In this document: positions 52,438 to 62,900 of the stretch, in pieces
How the letters are laid out: each line of letters opens with the position of its first letter
How positions within the stretch are numbered: position 1 is the first letter of the stretch
Origin: Mantamonas sphyraenae
Lineage: Eukaryota; CRuMs; Mantamonadidae
Direction: 5' to 3'
DNA length: 64,000 nt
Assembly (NCBI GenBank): GCA_026936335.1
Contig: JAPMXV010000049.1
Location: 534,656 to 598,655 of the forward strand
Program-made: the position numbers and the translations under genes
The notes under the pieces: model-generated
Databases searched by the model: none
Told to the model about the DNA's origin: nothing
The model's input: only the letters and a program-made list of their open reading frames with translations

Positions 52438-53440
52438 ATGACGAAAGCAGTAGAGACGGAGGCGGAGCAGGAGGGGGAGGGGAAGAAGGGAAGGAAGTGG
52501 CCGCGAGGCACGCGGCGCGCACTGTTGTTGGTGCTTGTGGTGGCGTTGTTTCTGGTGTTTTACTTTCTGGTGTGGCCGAGCGTGATGCAGGCGTTCTTTG
52601 ACTTTCTAGAGTGGATTGCTGGACTGGGGCCGATCGGGGCGTTGGTGCTGGGACTGGCCATTGTGATTTGCTGTAGGTGGGCAGAGGGTGGCGGTTGGAT
52701 GAGGCTGGGCGTGGGCTTGTGGGGGGGCGAAGGGAAAGAGCACCTTTTTTTGGGTCGATTTCGGCGCGGTGGCCGGCTGACACACGTGGACAGGCATTCC
52801 GCCGATGCAAGGGTATTCTGTGACGCTTCTGGTGGCTGGCTTTCTGTACGGCTGGGGCTGGGGCTTTGTAATTGTGAATGTGTTTGCCAACTTGGGCTCC
52901 TGGCTGGCGCTGGTGCTGGTGCGGCAAACCAAGTTGCAGACGCTGGTGCAGGAGCAGGTGGAGGAAAACGAAATGGCGGAACTGGTGATGGAGGAAATCA
53001 TGGACAATTCATTGAAGATTGTGGCGCTTGTGCGCATGTCGCCGTTGTCGACGAGCATTCTGAACGGCCTGTTGTCGGTGACGCCGGTGACGTTCAAGTG
53101 GTATGCGTTGGGCACGTACATAGGGATGATTCCGGAGCATGCCATTACAACGATGCTGGGATCGTCTGCGCGATCGCTGGTGGACATCTTGGAAGGGCGG
53201 CAGGAGTCGACGTTGGTGGACACAATAGTGTTGGGGTTCCAGATCGGGATTGCGGTGGTGGTGACGTCGTTGATCTCGTACTATGTGAAGCGTGTGTTTG
53301 ACCGGATCCAGTACAAGCGGGAGCAGAGGAGACTGAGCGTGGATGAAGTGGCTGTGGAGAGTGTGCCGATGATGGAAAGCGGGGCAGCTGGGGTCCCGTT
53401 GCAGGAGGAGGACGAGAGCATGGAGAGCAGCAAGGCATGA
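52438..53440 (+). CDS. VTT/DedA-domain membrane protein (TMEM64/TVP38-like)
   Basis: Exons 52438-52672 and 52794-53440, with a 121-nt intron (GTAGGT..GACAG, phase 1), give 293 residues. The joined text AIVICCIPPMQGYSVTLLVA has the hydrophobic-Pro-Pro-Gly-x-S re-entrant loop of VTT proteins. Later are GFLYGWGWGFVIVNVFANLG (G..YG...G motif) and RMSPLSTSILNGLLSVTPV, with YALGTYIGMIPEHAITTMLG, which match the second conserved block (R..P..P....N...G). The N-terminal helix is LLLVLVVALFLVFYFLVW. The tail is acidic and cytosolic. Members act as lipid scramblases or in membrane contact/autophagy; here the role is inferred. Stop is 35 bases from the convergent CCR4-like gene. Confidence 0.87.
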
Positions 53441-53475
53441 GGTGAGCAATGCATATATGTACTTGTGTGTTTGTT

Positions 53476-54999
53476 TCAGAGTTCGACAAAGTCGGCGACG
53501 AGCCAGACGTGGTCGCTGGAGTAGACCGGGTTGGGAAGGCCGCCCCACTCGTTTTCGAGATCGGTGGGGTCCATGACGTCGAGGGCAGAAACGGGAGCAA
53601 AGGCGGACGGGGTGTACCAGAGGTAGTCGACACAGCCGCGGAAGGAGGGGACGAGGGTGGTGTAGGAGGGCTCATGGCCAGCGAGTTGTGCGTAGGCGCT
53701 GGCGAGGGGCTGGGCACCTTCAGGGAGAAGCGTGTAGCGTTGTTGGGCAAGGGTACGCCATTGTTCGTTGATGGAGACGTCGGGGACGTCGTCGTAGGTT
53801 TCAGAGAGGCCAATGTGGTGGCGAGCGTCGTCGCCGGTGTCGCCGGCAGAAAGGAGGGAGTAGACGGGCTCGTCCGGGGTGCTGTTTGTGTTTGCGGCCC
53901 AGATGTAGGGGAGACCTGTGTCTTGAAGGGCCTGGACGACACACCAGGCCTGGAGGCACTGGACATCGCGGCGTTCGGGAAGATAGGTGAAATGGGTGTT
54001 TGCGAGGACAAATTCGTTGCCAGAGTCGTTGTTGCGGAGTGTGACGGCAAGGAGGACAGAGTTTTGGGAGAGGCCAAGGTAGGTCTGGTCGACTTGCTGG
54101 CGGGAGCACTCCTCGGCGATGGCGTCGTTGAGGGGCAGCTGGCGGCGCTTGCGAAAGGTGAAGCGCTCCTTGTTCCAAAGGGTGGCGACGCCGTCGCGGC
54201 GGTTGCGGGTCTTTTTCATGTACAGGCCAACAAAGCCCATGTCTTGGAGGCGGGGCTGGAGCTCGTTTTCAAAGAGACCCGGCTCGACGAGCTGGAGGCA
54301 GAGGATGTCTGCGTCTGCGCTTGCAATCTCGTCGTAAAAGTGCTTTGCACGGTAGTCCCAGCCGAGGGCATACTTGGGACAGTGCTTGTAATGGATGCCG
54401 GTGACGAAAAAGTCGGGGAGGATGGAGTAGGAGAGAATGCGGAAGGAGGGCGAGTCGGAGGGCGGGTCTGCAGTGAGGAGGGAACGAGGGAGGGGTGCAA
54501 GAGGGACAGCCTCGACCGGCTCTGTGGTAAAGGTGTGTGGTTCGCTGACCTGGCCGTCTGTGTCGACGGGGGTCACGGTGAAACGTAGGAGGTGGCCGAC
54601 GTCGTCGTGGGTTGGGGTGTATGAGAGGGATTCGGCGAGGAGGATGGGTTGCGGGGAGGAATCGGAGGAGTCGGGTGTGGAGTCGGTGGAAGAAACGTCG
54701 TTGGTGTTGGTGTTGAGGAGGGCGGCGACGAGTGCGGCGCGTTCCTCTTTGGTGGTTGCGCCGAGAGCCTTCCAGTCCTGGGCGTTTGTGGAGGCGCTGG
54801 TAAAGGCGTCTGGAGTGGAGGATGGGGAGTGGGCTGGGGTCAGGCGGTGCCAGGTGTAGAGGGATTGGGAGGGGTCCCAGGTGGTAGACGGGGAGGTTGT
54901 GGGGAAGACGTTGATGCTGGGTGTGATTTGCTCGCCGCAGATGGCGTGGGGAATGTCGACAGTCGTGACGACAAGGGTGGATGCAGTGGTGGTGGACAT
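53476..54999 (-). CDS. CCR4-like protein with degenerate EEP active site (probable pseudo-deadenylase)
   Basis: 507 residues, intronless, start ATG 54999. Residues 1-185 resemble the N-terminus of plant CCR4a/b (VDIPHAICGEQITPS, later SYTPTHDDVGHLLRFTV). Residues about 190-507 are an endonuclease/exonuclease/phosphatase domain with the family's scaffold: FRILSYSILPDFF, YALGWDYRAKHFYDEI, ILCLQLVEPGLFENEL, LANTHFTYLPERRDVQC, ANTNSTPDEPVYSLL, CVDYLWYT and SSDHVWLVADF. Active positions differ from consensus: LSYN becomes LSYS, LQEV becomes LQLV (the metal-binding Glu is lost), and GDFNS becomes ANTNS (the catalytic Asp is lost). THF and SDH histidines remain. This points to an inactive or strongly altered enzyme that may bind RNA or partners. 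The degeneracy is read directly from the sequence. Confidence 0.85.
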   Translation of the reverse strand: MSTTTASTLVVTTVDIPHAICGEQITPSINVFPTTSPSTTWDPSQSLYTWHRLTPAHSPSSTPDAFTSASTNAQDWKALGATTKEERAALVAALLNTNTNDVSSTDSTPDSSDSSPQPILLAESLSYTPTHDDVGHLLRFTVTPVDTDGQVSEPHTFTTEPVEAVPLAPLPRSLLTADPPSDSPSFRILSYSILPDFFVTGIHYKHCPKYALGWDYRAKHFYDEIASADADILCLQLVEPGLFENELQPRLQDMGFVGLYMKKTRNRRDGVATLWNKERFTFRKRRQLPLNDAIAEECSRQQVDQTYLGLSQNSVLLAVTLRNNDSGNEFVLANTHFTYLPERRDVQCLQAWCVVQALQDTGLPYIWAANTNSTPDEPVYSLLSAGDTGDDARHHIGLSETYDDVPDVSINEQWRTLAQQRYTLLPEGAQPLASAYAQLAGHEPSYTTLVPSFRGCVDYLWYTPSAFAPVSALDVMDPTDLENEWGGLPNPVYSSDHVWLVADFVEL

Positions 55000-55123
55000 G
55001 TGTGGAAAGTGGTAAATGAGTCAATTCGGGTGGGCGAGGTGGAAACGCGTTGGAGGACTTCGTCGGCCCAGTTGCAGACAGGTGGTCGTTGTGGGTGCGC
55101 GTGCGGGGCCAATCGGGGTTGGA

Positions 55124-55768
55124 ATGTCGAGTAGGGCAGAGTTGCATTGGGAGTTGAGGCGTGCAGTGGAGAATGGGGATTGTGAGCGTGTGGTGGAGGT
55201 TGTGGAGAAGGAAGGGGCGGACGTGAACGCGGGCGGGGTCACAGCGTTGATGATGGCGGCGTGGATGAATGAGGTGGGATGTGTGGAAGCGTTGTTGGCG
55301 TTGGGGGCCGAGGTGGACAAGGTGGGCACGGAGATGTACACTGCGGTCGTGCACGCGGCGAGCAACGGGAGCACCGAAGCGCTGCGGGTGCTGGCAAAGC
55401 ACGGAGCCGATGTGGAGGTGCGGTGTGGTGGTGGCAAGACTCCTTTGATGCAAGCGGCGTTGGGAGGGCATGTGGAGGTTGGGAGGGCGCTGGTGGAGCT
55501 CGGGGCGGAGGTGGATGCGGTGGATGTGCGTGGGAGGACGGCGTTGATGATGTGCATGAGGAATCCGGACGCAGGAATGGCGGAGATGTTGGTGGGAGAG
55601 GGAGCAGATGTGAATGTGTGTGGTGTGGATGGTTGGACGGCGCTGTATCATGCGTGGAACGTCAAGGAGAGTGCACCAGCGCGGGTGTTGGTGGAGGCAG
55701 GAGTGGATTGGAATGCCGGGGGCCGAGAGGAGGTGATGGAGGTGAGGGAGTGGGTGTCGAGGATGTGA
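55124..55768 (+). CDS. Ankyrin-repeat protein
   Basis: 214 residues, intronless. Start at ATG 55124 (MSSRAELHWELRRAVENGD); a longer frame upstream is compositionally non-protein. About five to six ankyrin units: LRRAVENGDCERVVEVVEKE, ADVNAGGVTALMMAAWMNEV, AASNGSTEALRVLAKHGADV, GKTPLMQAALGGHVEVGRAL, GRTALMMCMRNPDAGMAEML and GWTALYHAWNVKESAPARVL. No other domain. Protein-protein interaction is all that can be inferred. It is divergent from the CCR4-like gene with 124 bases between starts. Confidence 0.87.
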   Translation: MSSRAELHWELRRAVENGDCERVVEVVEKEGADVNAGGVTALMMAAWMNEVGCVEALLALGAEVDKVGTEMYTAVVHAASNGSTEALRVLAKHGADVEVRCGGGKTPLMQAALGGHVEVGRALVELGAEVDAVDVRGRTALMMCMRNPDAGMAEMLVGEGADVNVCGVDGWTALYHAWNVKESAPARVLVEAGVDWNAGGREEVMEVREWVSRM

Positions 55769-55773
55769 AATGA

Positions 55774-55791
55774 GGGGGGGGGGGGGGGGGG
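55774..55791. repeat. Poly-G run of about 18
   Basis: An uninterrupted G tract lies between the ankyrin gene stop and the first tRNA gene. Length is likely approximate in any assembly. Confidence 0.7.
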
Positions 55792-55816
55792 ATTGAGGGA
55801 GAAGGGCAAAAAGAAA

Positions 55817-55887
55817 GCCTCTGATGAGAATTGAACTCATGACCTTGACATTACTAGTGTCACGCTCTACCCCTAAGCTACAGAGGC
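55817..55887 (-). tRNA. tRNA-Thr(AGU), copy 1
   Basis: On the minus strand the 71 bases fold as a cloverleaf. The acceptor stem is GCCTCTG/CAGAGGC. The D-arm contains box A (TAGCTTAGGGGTAGAGC). The anticodon stem TGACA/TGTCA encloses the loop CTAGTAA with anticodon AGT. The T-arm has box B (GAGTTCAATTC). An oligo-T (TTTCTTTTT) directly downstream serves as the Pol III terminator. No intron; CCA is not encoded. Identical in sequence to the copy at 59726-59796. Confidence 0.95.
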
Positions 55888-56007
55888 GGGCCCCGACTTA
55901 AACTTCAAGTTCGGTTTCATCTATGGTGGCTGGTTCCAGGTTTTGTGAGAGTGAGTAGGGATAGTCGGGATGCAGGGCGGCGACCGTAGGTTGGGTTGTG
56001 TTGGAGG

Positions 56008-56850
56008 TCAGTCGGATGACGAGGATGCTGTGACGAGTTCGATACGCCCGTAGCCAAGTAACCTCTTGTCGAGGGAAGGGAGGGCGGTGGAGGAGTCGGC
56101 GTGGCGGCGTGTGGCGAGCCAGAAAAGAGCGTCGGATTGGCGGCGTTCCATGGCGTCGACAAGCTCGCCGACAAGGCCACGTGCGTCGGTGCGTGCGTCG
56201 GAACACCAAACAGAGAGGTCGTCGAGGACGACCGTGCCACCGCGAGGCACACTGTCGACGGCTTCGCGTACAGTGCGCTCGCTTTCGCCGACAAGGCCGC
56301 GTGTGACGGTGGAGGCGTCGAGCACTACCGTGTCCTCTGCATCGAGGTGCTCGGAAGAGGCGTCGTACACGCCATGGTCTATGTTGAGGAGGAGCAGTCC
56401 TGTGCAGGGACCGTCAATTCCGAGTCTGCGCAGGGCTCGTGTGTCGCGAAATGCGGACCAGGCTGAGGGGGGCTCAGAGGCGTCCTGCGCCTCGGCGTCC
56501 ACGCTGGTCATGTCGTGTATGTGTGAAAACACGCCGCGGACAAACTCTGCTACATGCAAGGCGTCCTGCGCGGCTGCGACGAGGCGCCCGCCTGCCTTGA
56601 CCCAGCCCACAAGGACGCACATGGCGCCGGCCATGCCCGTGCCTCCTTGCTCTGGGAAGAGCACATCGATGTCGTCGATAAATACCGTGTCTGTGTCGCC
56701 TGCCTGGCGCAGGGTGGCGCGGAGAGCCTTGCGCAGATCGCCGCCGGCCTCAGCGCCCGCACAGGCGCCATCAATGTACACAGAGGCCAATGTGCGTCCG
56801 TAGCGACTCTTTCCCGAGCCGTGACCGCCGACAAGGAGCACGCTGGACAT
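56008..56850 (-). CDS. Compact tandem AAA-like ATPase, second module degenerate
   Basis: 280 residues, intronless, start ATG 56850. N-module: Walker A GGHGSGKS (residues 8-15) and Walker B TVFIDDIDVLFPEQ. C-module: the strand where a second Walker A should be reads CTGLLLLNIDHGVY, with no GKT/S. It is followed by the typical AAA sequence GLVGESERTVREAVDSVP, VVLDDLSVW (a weak Walker B), LVGELVDAMERRQ, LFWLATRRHAD and LDKRLLGYGRIELV (sensor and second-region-of-homology-like). This looks like a miniature of a two-ring AAA protein. Partners and pathway are unknown. Divergent from the phosphodiesterase gene, 84 bases apart. Confidence 0.72.
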   Translation of the reverse strand: MSSVLLVGGHGSGKSRYGRTLASVYIDGACAGAEAGGDLRKALRATLRQAGDTDTVFIDDIDVLFPEQGGTGMAGAMCVLVGWVKAGGRLVAAAQDALHVAEFVRGVFSHIHDMTSVDAEAQDASEPPSAWSAFRDTRALRRLGIDGPCTGLLLLNIDHGVYDASSEHLDAEDTVVLDASTVTRGLVGESERTVREAVDSVPRGGTVVLDDLSVWCSDARTDARGLVGELVDAMERRQSDALFWLATRRHADSSTALPSLDKRLLGYGRIELVTASSSSD

Positions 56851-56934
56851 GGATGGACGGCGAGGCTGCGTTTTGGTGGTGGGTCAGGCTCGCGTGCGCG
56901 CAACATATTTCACGTGCAACACGACACGCTCGCC

Positions 56935-59587
56935 ATGCACAAGTCCAACAAGGTCAAGTCTTTGGACATGGTGCCCGAGGAAGGCGAGTACAGGCCTCCG
57001 GCGAGCGGCATTGTCTCGCAAGCAGGAGACACTCCAGACGTGTTTTCGGGCTTGCAGGAACAGGAACCGCTGTGGGAGCCCATCAAGGGCCCCATAGAGA
57101 AGCAGGTACGTGGCGAGGCGGGGCGAGTGTGGCGCATGGCGCATGCAGAGCCGGATCGCCGGGCCTGCCGGGCGGGGCGTTGGAGTGGATGTATTTCGCC
57201 GCCGGGACGCTTTGGGCGCCGTCCGTGTGTCTGTATGCCCAGGGGAAATGTGCTGTCCGTGCGCGATGGCACATCTAGCGCTCGTGTCCTCTTTTGCATA
57301 ATCCGATGTGCGCGTACATGCCTTGCTACGAGCTGACACCGCGCCGAAAAACCCGTTGCGACCGTTTCGATGGGCTCCACTACGTTCAGCTTTGGGTGGC
57401 CCTCCTGTTCTTTGTGCTGGTCGTGGCCTCTGCGCAAGGGTTTAATTGGCTGGAGCATGTGCGCGCATACAACGTCATCCCGTGTAAGTGGCATTGCAGA
57501 GCGTAGGGGCTTGTGCAGCAGCCGGCTGGGTTTGCTCATCCTGGAGTGTTTTGGATTTTGGCCGCCTTCCTTCTCCGGACGCTCACGTTTTCACGCGCGC
57601 CTCCCGCCGTCCCGCAGACTCGGTGCTGTGTCTGTGCGTCATGGAGGGCAACCGCTACTTGTATGTGTGGGACGAGTACTCGGCTTGGGCCATGTACACC
57701 AACCTGGCGCCGTTCATCGCGCTGTTGGTTGCGTCGCGAGAGGCACACATCATCATTTGCCTGATGTTCTACTCGGGCACGATGGTGATCCATCTGCAAA
57801 GCGGCGCGCCGTACCTGCGGCGTCACATCTTGATCTACACCTGCTGCTACCTGCTTGTGTACTCGCTGACGGTCGTGGGCATGCTGTTCTTCTACGTGGA
57901 CACGACGGGCAACGACCCGTTCTACGGGCGTGCGCTGGCGCCGCCGATCACGCTGGGCCAGGAAATCACGATTGTCATCAGCATTGTGCTGAACTGCGTC
58001 GGCTTCCTCATGCTGGAGGATTTTGTTCAGAACTACGCGGTGACCATTTCGGACCGGTCTGCGCGCATCAACATGCTCTTTCTGGAAAACGTGCAGCTGC
58101 GCAACAAGCTCAAGAAGAACAACCAGAGCCAGAAGCTGGAGACGCCGCTGCAAAAGGCCATGGAACAGCTGCGTGACATCTCGGAGAGCACCACGGACGC
58201 AGGGGTGCGCGAGCACATCGACGAAATCCTCGCAGTACTGGCGACGGACAAACTGTTTACGCCCGACTTTGAGCAGCTGGGCCAGAGCGACGTGTCGCGC
58301 TGGATGCGCTCGCAGTTCACCACGCTGAGGCCCAGCTACGGAGACGACCAGCAGTCGCAGTCGGAGATGCGGCGCTCGGCGTCGTTTTCTGCTCTGGACT
58401 TGGGATCGCGTACGACACGCGGCCGCGAGGTGTTCCTGAAGCGGCTGGCACGCTCGATGACCACGGAGGACCAGGAGAACGACTCGCTGATGCAGAGCTT
58501 GGCGTCGCTGGTGGACTACGTGTCGGAGAATCTGGACTCGTGGAGCTTTGACGTGTTTGAATTGGACCGCATCAGCAACGGGCGCCCGCTGCTGTTTGTG
58601 AGCTACGCCATCTTTGAGAAGCACGACTTTTTGGGCAAGTTCAATGTCAGCTCGGAGACGCTGGTGAATTTTGTGTCGCTGATCGAGAGCGGGTACAGCA
58701 AGACAAACCCGTACCACAACGCTATCCATGCAGCAGACGTGACGCACGCAATGCATGTGTTGCTGACACGCGGCCTGATGGACAAGATCTCGGACTTGGA
58801 GCTGTTTGGGTCCATTGTGGCGGCGATTGTGCACGACTACAAGCACCCGGGCCGCAACAACAACTTTCACATTGCCACGAGCTCGGATCTGGCACTTACG
58901 TACAACGACAAGTCGGTTTTGGAGAACTACCACCTGTGGCAAGCTTTCAAGGTGCTGAACCAGCCGGCGACGGACATCTTTGCGGGGCTGAGCAAGGAGG
59001 AGCGCAAGGAGATTCGCGACCTGATCATCGAGCTGGTGCTGGCCACGGACGTGGGCATGCACTTTGAAATCCTCAGTGGGTTCAAGGCGAACCTGGAGAA
59101 GCGCATGGACATGAAGGATCGTGCAGACAGATACCAGGTGCTGACGATTGCCATGAAGTGCGCCGACATCTCGAACCCGGCCAAGCCCAGGCGGCTGTGT
59201 CGCGACTGGTGCTCGCTGATTACAGAGGAGATGTACCTGCAGGGTGACGAGGAGAAGAGGCTCAACTTGCCCGTGTCCACGTTTATGGACCGCACAACTC
59301 CCGACGTGCCGAAGAGCCAGGTGGGCTTCATCGAGTTTATCTGCATGCCGCTGTTTGAGAGCTTTGCCAAATTCGACGCGGTGTACGACGAGCAGTTCCA
59401 GTTTCTGCAAGAGAACCGGCGTGCGTGGGTGGACCTGCAACACGGCGGCACGGAAAAGGCGGCTGGGGATGAAGAGGGCGCCCAAAGCAGCGGCGGAGGG
59501 GATCCGTCATCGTCTGGGTCGCATTCCAGGTCTGGGAGCTCGGGCATGTCGTCGTCTTCGCACGGAGTGGGCAAGGAGAGCGTTTGA
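56935..59587 (+). CDS. Membrane-anchored class I cyclic nucleotide phosphodiesterase
   Basis: Hydrolyses cAMP and/or cGMP. Exons 56935-57105, 57333-57483 and 57618-59587; introns of 227 nt (GTACGT..ACGAG, phase 0) and 134 nt (GTAAGT..CCGCAG, phase 1); 763 residues. An alternative acceptor at 57277-57278, also phase 0, would add 18 residues to exon 2. Five to six membrane helices occupy about residues 70-240 (VQLWVALLFFVLVVASAQGF, ILIYTCCYLLVYSLTVVGML, ITIVISIVLNCVGFLMLEDF), followed by a coiled segment (ENVQLRNKLKKNNQ). The catalytic domain carries YHNAIHAADVTHAM (near 472), IVAAIVHDYKHPGRNN (metal-binding HD..H) and AMKCADISNPAKP (metal-binding Asp). QVGFIEFICMPLF includes the Gln region that grips the base. 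The Ser/Gly-rich tail is disordered. The polytopic N-terminus is unlike soluble PDE4/PDE8 and closer to PDE3-like layouts. Confidence 0.93.
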
Positions 59588-59993
59588 GAGGTTGGGTTTG
59601 GAAAAAGAAGAAAGTCGCGGATGATTAGGGCAACTCGTGACACGTTGATGATGTGTGGTGTGGACGGGTGGGCGCTAGGATGGCGTGGGGGTGATGGAGG
59701 TGAGGGTGGGAGGAAAAAAAAGAAAGCCTCTGATGAGAATTGAACTCATGACCTTGACATTACTAGTGTCACGCTCTACCCCTAAGCTACAGAGGCGGGC
59801 CCCGACTTAAACTAATGAGTGCGGTTCAACTAATGAGGGTGGTTCTAGGTTTAGTGAGATTGACTGGTGATGGTCAGTGTGCAGGGCAGCGACCGGCACA
59901 TTCTCGAGGGTGCAGGGTGAGGTGATGGAGACGGTGGTTGGGTGTGTGGGGAGGGGTGGATGAGTGGAAAGGGTGTGGGAATGAAGGGGTGGT
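59588..59993. other. Interval between the phosphodiesterase and the subtelomeric gene
   Basis: Holds the second tRNA-Thr copy and its duplicated flanks. Elsewhere it is G-rich spacer without recognised features. The flank to the right of the tRNA (about 59797-59930) is clearly similar to 55888-56000 next to the first tRNA. Confidence 0.6.
59726..59796 (-). tRNA. tRNA-Thr(AGU), copy 2
   Basis: Same 71 bases as the copy at 55817-55887, with the same cloverleaf and AGT anticodon. The 18 bases immediately 5' of the gene (agtttaagtcggggcccg on the minus strand) and the T-rich terminator are also shared, so the flanks were duplicated with the gene. Confidence 0.95.
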
Positions 59994-62900
59994 TCATTCG
60001 AGGCGCTGGCGTTTGGAGGAGGAGGAGGAGGAAGAGGAGGAAGGGTCTTTGCGCTTGGGGAGGGTGAAGGAGGGGATGGGGTAGGCGTTGACGAGAGCGG
60101 GGGTGGTGGGGCGGGTGGTGATGTGGGGTGTGATGCGGTCGATGAGGGTGTGCAGGAGGGTGTGTAGTGTTGCGTCGCTGGGTTGGGGGTTGTCGAGCCA
60201 GGCGATTTTGAGGGAGATGGAGGTGACACCGCGGGTGAGGGTGGCGCTGACGGCATTTTGCACCTGCTGGTAGGTGAGGCGTGGTCTGAGGAGGCGGACA
60301 AAGAAGGCCAGGTCGACAGGCGGCACGCCAACGTTGCCCAGCGCCAGGATGATGTGTCGCACCAGGGAATTCAGGCTGCCGTTGTTGATCAGCTCACGCA
60401 GTGCATGGTGCTCATGTGTATGCTGATGGCGAGGGTGCTTGGCTGCGCGTGCCTTCATGTGTGCCAGCAGCGTCTGGAACTCCCGCGCCGTGCAGCTGCC
60501 ACGCTCGTCGTTGGGATTGTGCGTTGCCCAGCCCCTGCGCACAGACTCAGGATGCCACTTGTCCATCTCGGTGGTGGTGAGGTGATGATCGTAGTCGCGT
60601 TGTGTCCAGTGTGGGTCGCTGTCGTTGTCAGCAGGGCGTCGTGCTTTCTGCAGCAACAGCTGGGTCTCCTTGTGCTCCTTCCAGGTGGCGGGATGGGGTC
60701 TGCTGCCGAGAGTGTCCATCTCTGTCATGATCAGGTGGAGGAGGGCGTAGTTGGGGTCGCCGTGGTCGTGTGGCTCCTCCAGCCAGCACACCTTCAACCC
60801 AGCCTTTGTCACACCCACGGCCAGACCAGCGCTGATGATGGCACGGCTGCACGCATGTTGATCCACATCACGGCCGAGAAGGGTGAGGCAGAAGGCCATG
60901 TCGCCCTGGGAGAGGGGAATATTGCCCAGAACGAGCTGAATCTGTCGGACCAGCGTGCTCAGGGTGCCATGGCAGACCACAACACGCGCCTGGAGGGTCA
61001 TGAGGTCGGGAATGTCGTCGACGCGATGCTCGTTGGCCAGAGTGTGCATGTGGATCAGCAGTGCCGTGTGCTCCTCCTTGTTGCTGTGCATACGCTCACT
61101 CTTGCGCCATGTTGACCAGCCACTGCGCACAACGCCGTCTGGCAGTCCATCCTCCACGGCCCTCTTCTCCTCCTCTGTAGGTTCGGGAAGAACAAGGTCG
61201 GGGATGTCGCGGGCGTTTACAGCGTCGAATGTGGTGGGCCGGGTGAAGATGTGGGGTGTGATGCGGTCGATGAGGGTGTGGAGGAGGGTGTGCAGTGTGG
61301 CGTCGCTGGGTTTGGGGTTGTCAAGCCAGGCGATCTTGAGGGAGAGTGAGGTGACGCCACGGGTGAGGGTGACGCTGATGGCACTTTTCACCTGCAGGCT
61401 GGTGAGGCGTGGTCTGAGGAGGCGGACAAAGAAGGCCAGGTCGACAGGCGGCACGCCAACGTTGCCCAGCGCCAGGATGATGTGTCGCAGCAGGGACAGC
61501 TGGCTGCCGTTGTTGACCAGCTCACGCAGTTCCTGGAGCTCGTTTGTGTGCTGATGGCGAGGGTGCTTGGATGCGCGTGCCTTCATGTGTGCCAGCAGCG
61601 TCTGGAACTCCCGCGCCGTGCAGCTGCCACGCTCGTCGCTGTGGCCTATGATCCAGCCACTGCGCACAGACTCTGGTTCCCACTCTTCCACGTTGGTGGT
61701 GGCAAGGTGATGGTCGTAGTCGCATTGAGTCCAGTGTGGGTCGCTGTCGTTGTCAGCTGGGCGTCGTGCTTTCTGCAGCAACAGCTGGGTCTCCTTGTGC
61801 TCCTTCCAGGTGGTGGGATGGGCTCTGCTGCCGAGAGTGTCCATCTCTGTCATGAGCAAGTGGAGGAGGGCGTAGTTGGGGTCGCCGTGGTCGTGTGGCT
61901 CCTCCAGCCAGCACACCCTCAACCCAGCCTTGGTCACACCCATGGCCAGACCAGCGTTGTTGATAGCAATGAAGCACGCCTTTTGATCCATGTCTCGGCC
62001 GAGGAGGGTGAGGCATAGGGCCATGTCGCCCTGGGAAAGGGGAATGTTGCCCAGAGCCAGCTGAATCTGTCGGACGAGCGTGATCAGGGTGCCATGGCAG
62101 ACCACAACACGCGCCTGCAGGGTCATGAGGTCGGGCATGTCGTCGATGGGATGCTCGTTGGCTAGAGTGTGCATGTGGTTCAGCAGTGCCGTGTGCTCCT
62201 TCTTGTTGCTGTGGCTGCGCTCGTCACTGTGTCCCCCTGTCCACCCTTTGCGCACAACACCATCCGGCAACTTGTTCGTCTTGTCCACGCTTGCTTTCTT
62301 CCGTGCGCCGTTGTCTCCGTTCTCCGCCCTCCTTGCCCGTGTGCTCGACGTTCCTGTCTCGGTGCCACTGCCAGCCGTGACCCTGAGCCTGCGCTGTACG
62401 CTGCCTTTCATCTTCTGTGGACCAGTACGACGGCTGGTGTCGCCTCTGCGTCGTCGTGTGCGGCCTCTACTTGTGCGTCTCAGCTGCCATTCGTCCGCGT
62501 CCTCCTGCTCTATGTCGTCTGTGTCGTCGTCGCTGTCGTCTTGCGGCATGTACTCCTCATCCATGGCATCACCAGTGTCTGCAACGCTTAGTGGGCCCTG
62601 AGTTTCCAACTCGCCGTCCACGTGCTGCTGGGTTGCGTCATTTGCCTCGCCGTCTTCTTCGTACGCCTCCATCCATGAGCTGCTCACCCACTCTGAGTTG
62701 CTGGAGACTGACCGTGGTTCACGATGGCCAAAGTTCAGGAACATCAGGTCCTCCACGTCACCGGTGTCATGTGTGTGCGTGTCCTGGTGTGCGTCGTCGT
62801 CGTCGCTGTCTCCAGTCTGCTGTGTGGCCTGGTGGGAGGAGGACGACGATGTGGTGGTCGATGTGGTCCGTGTGATGCCGACAAACGCAGGGCTGATGCG

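Noticed and set aside
57536-59485. 649-codon minus-strand frame
   Set aside because: Antisense of the phosphodiesterase exon; His/Arg/Val-rich composition and no motif, while the plus strand has all catalytic motifs.
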